Assembly: GCA_012798185.1 (NCBI GenBank)
Contig: JAAZNS010000044.1
Coordinates: 1 to 30,104 of the forward strand
Length of the DNA stretch: 30,104 nt
Reading direction: 5' to 3'
DNA from: Chloroflexota bacterium
Lineage (GTDB): Bacteria; Chloroflexota; Anaerolineae; Anaerolineales; UBA4823
A program made the position numbers and the translations under genes. This document shows, piece after piece, positions 29,705-30,104 of this stretch (position 1 is the stretch's first letter; every line of letters begins with the position of its first letter). Below the pieces are notes generated by a model, which saw only the letters and a program-made list of their open reading frames with translations, did not search any database and was not told the DNA's origin.

Positions 29705-30104
29705 ACCTTTATTATGCGATCTTTCGGTTCACGATCGAATCGGTTTTCGGTTTCCGGAATGTGATGTCCCTAAAGAACCATTAGCCGAATCATTACAGCG
29801 CAAAGATCTCCCACTCCCTGAACTTTACGAAGCAGATGTCATTCGCCATTTCACGCGATTATCTCAACTAAATTACGGCATCGATCTTGGTTTTTATCCC
29901 TTGGGTTCATGCACCATGAAATATAACCCGAAGATTAATGAAGAGACTGCTCGCTTACAGGGATTGACTGCCGTGCATCCACTGCAACCAATCGAGACAA
30001 TCCAAGGCTGTCTGGCAATGATGTACGAAGTTCAAGAATGGCTTAAAGAAATTGGCGGATTTGCAGGGGTTACCTTACAACCAGCTGCCGGCGCCCATGG
30101 CGAA
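29697..30104 (+). CDS. gcvPB: Glycine dehydrogenase (decarboxylating) subunit 2, partial
   Basis: The first 136 codons of the beta subunit of the split P protein; the gene runs off the window. The family motif GFYPLGSCTMKYNPKIN is present, followed by HPLQPIETIQGCL and LQPAAGAHGE. The PLP lysine lies further downstream, outside the window. ATG 29697 has GGAGG 6 bases upstream and overlaps the end of gcvPA by 8 bases. With gcvPA it forms the heterotetrameric P protein typical of many Gram-positive bacteria, Chloroflexi and archaea. Confidence 0.93.
   Translation, partial: MTEPLLCDLSVHDRIGFRFPECDVPKEPLAESLQRKDLPLPELYEADVIRHFTRLSQLNYGIDLGFYPLGSCTMKYNPKINEETARLQGLTAVHPLQPIETIQGCLAMMYEVQEWLKEIGGFAGVTLQPAAGAHGE

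Overview
This window looks like a chromosomal segment of a moderately AT-rich (about 40% GC by eye) anaerobic, fermentative bacterium. My best guess is a low-GC member of the Anaerolineae (Chloroflexota). That rests on gene content: LytR-CpsA-Psr protein with a Thr/Pro-rich partner, split GcvPA/GcvPB, ADP-forming acyl-CoA synthetase fused to GNAT, NrtR-like Nudix regulator. It is inference, since there is no rRNA or other marker gene here.

Layout. 1-1190: a complete IS4-family insertion sequence whose left end coincides with base 1, probably an assembly edge. 1254-4049 (minus): a small coiled-coil protein, then a GAF-GAF-histidine kinase/NarL-type response regulator pair. 4262-4333: tRNA-Gly(CCC). 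4583-11796 (plus): a tight run of ornithine carbamoyltransferase, alanine dehydrogenase, a CoA-transferase, pyruvate kinase and a large Zn-ribbon DNA-methylase-like protein whose catalytic motif is degenerate. 11809-14475 (minus): an LCP cell-wall ligase and an abutting membrane-anchored repeat protein. 14637-15317: Nudix/NrtR-like regulator. 15402-15576 (minus): a probable 6S RNA directly downstream of aspS (15636-17438, minus). 17797-21704: a threonine-pathway cluster, with threonine synthase (plus) convergent with aspartokinase and a HAD-like gene (minus). 22015-24780: ADP-forming acyl-CoA synthetase-GNAT fusion. 24874-25710 (minus): ParB/Srx-fold protein resembling SerK/SbnI. 25990-27105: LysM/M23 peptidase cut short by an in-frame TAG. 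27305-27637: small DUF4870-like membrane protein. 27681-end: tandem glycine riboswitch with terminator controlling gcvH-gcvPA-gcvPB (the last runs off the window).

The most striking find is upstream of the aspartokinase gene (minus strand, about 21704 to 21485). A consensus-like promoter is followed within a few bases by a 23-codon ORF with eight Thr and three Ile codons. Then come a pause hairpin over its stop codon, an antiterminator and an intrinsic terminator that compete for the same bases, and finally the Shine-Dalgarno. This is a complete classical ribosome-mediated attenuator, analogous to enterobacterial thrL, with an apparently near-leaderless leader peptide.

Functionally, the window links amino-acid metabolism (Arg/ornithine, Ala, Thr, Gly, perhaps Ser) with acyl-CoA and pyruvate energy metabolism. 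RNA-level control appears at two points: Thr attenuation and the glycine riboswitch.
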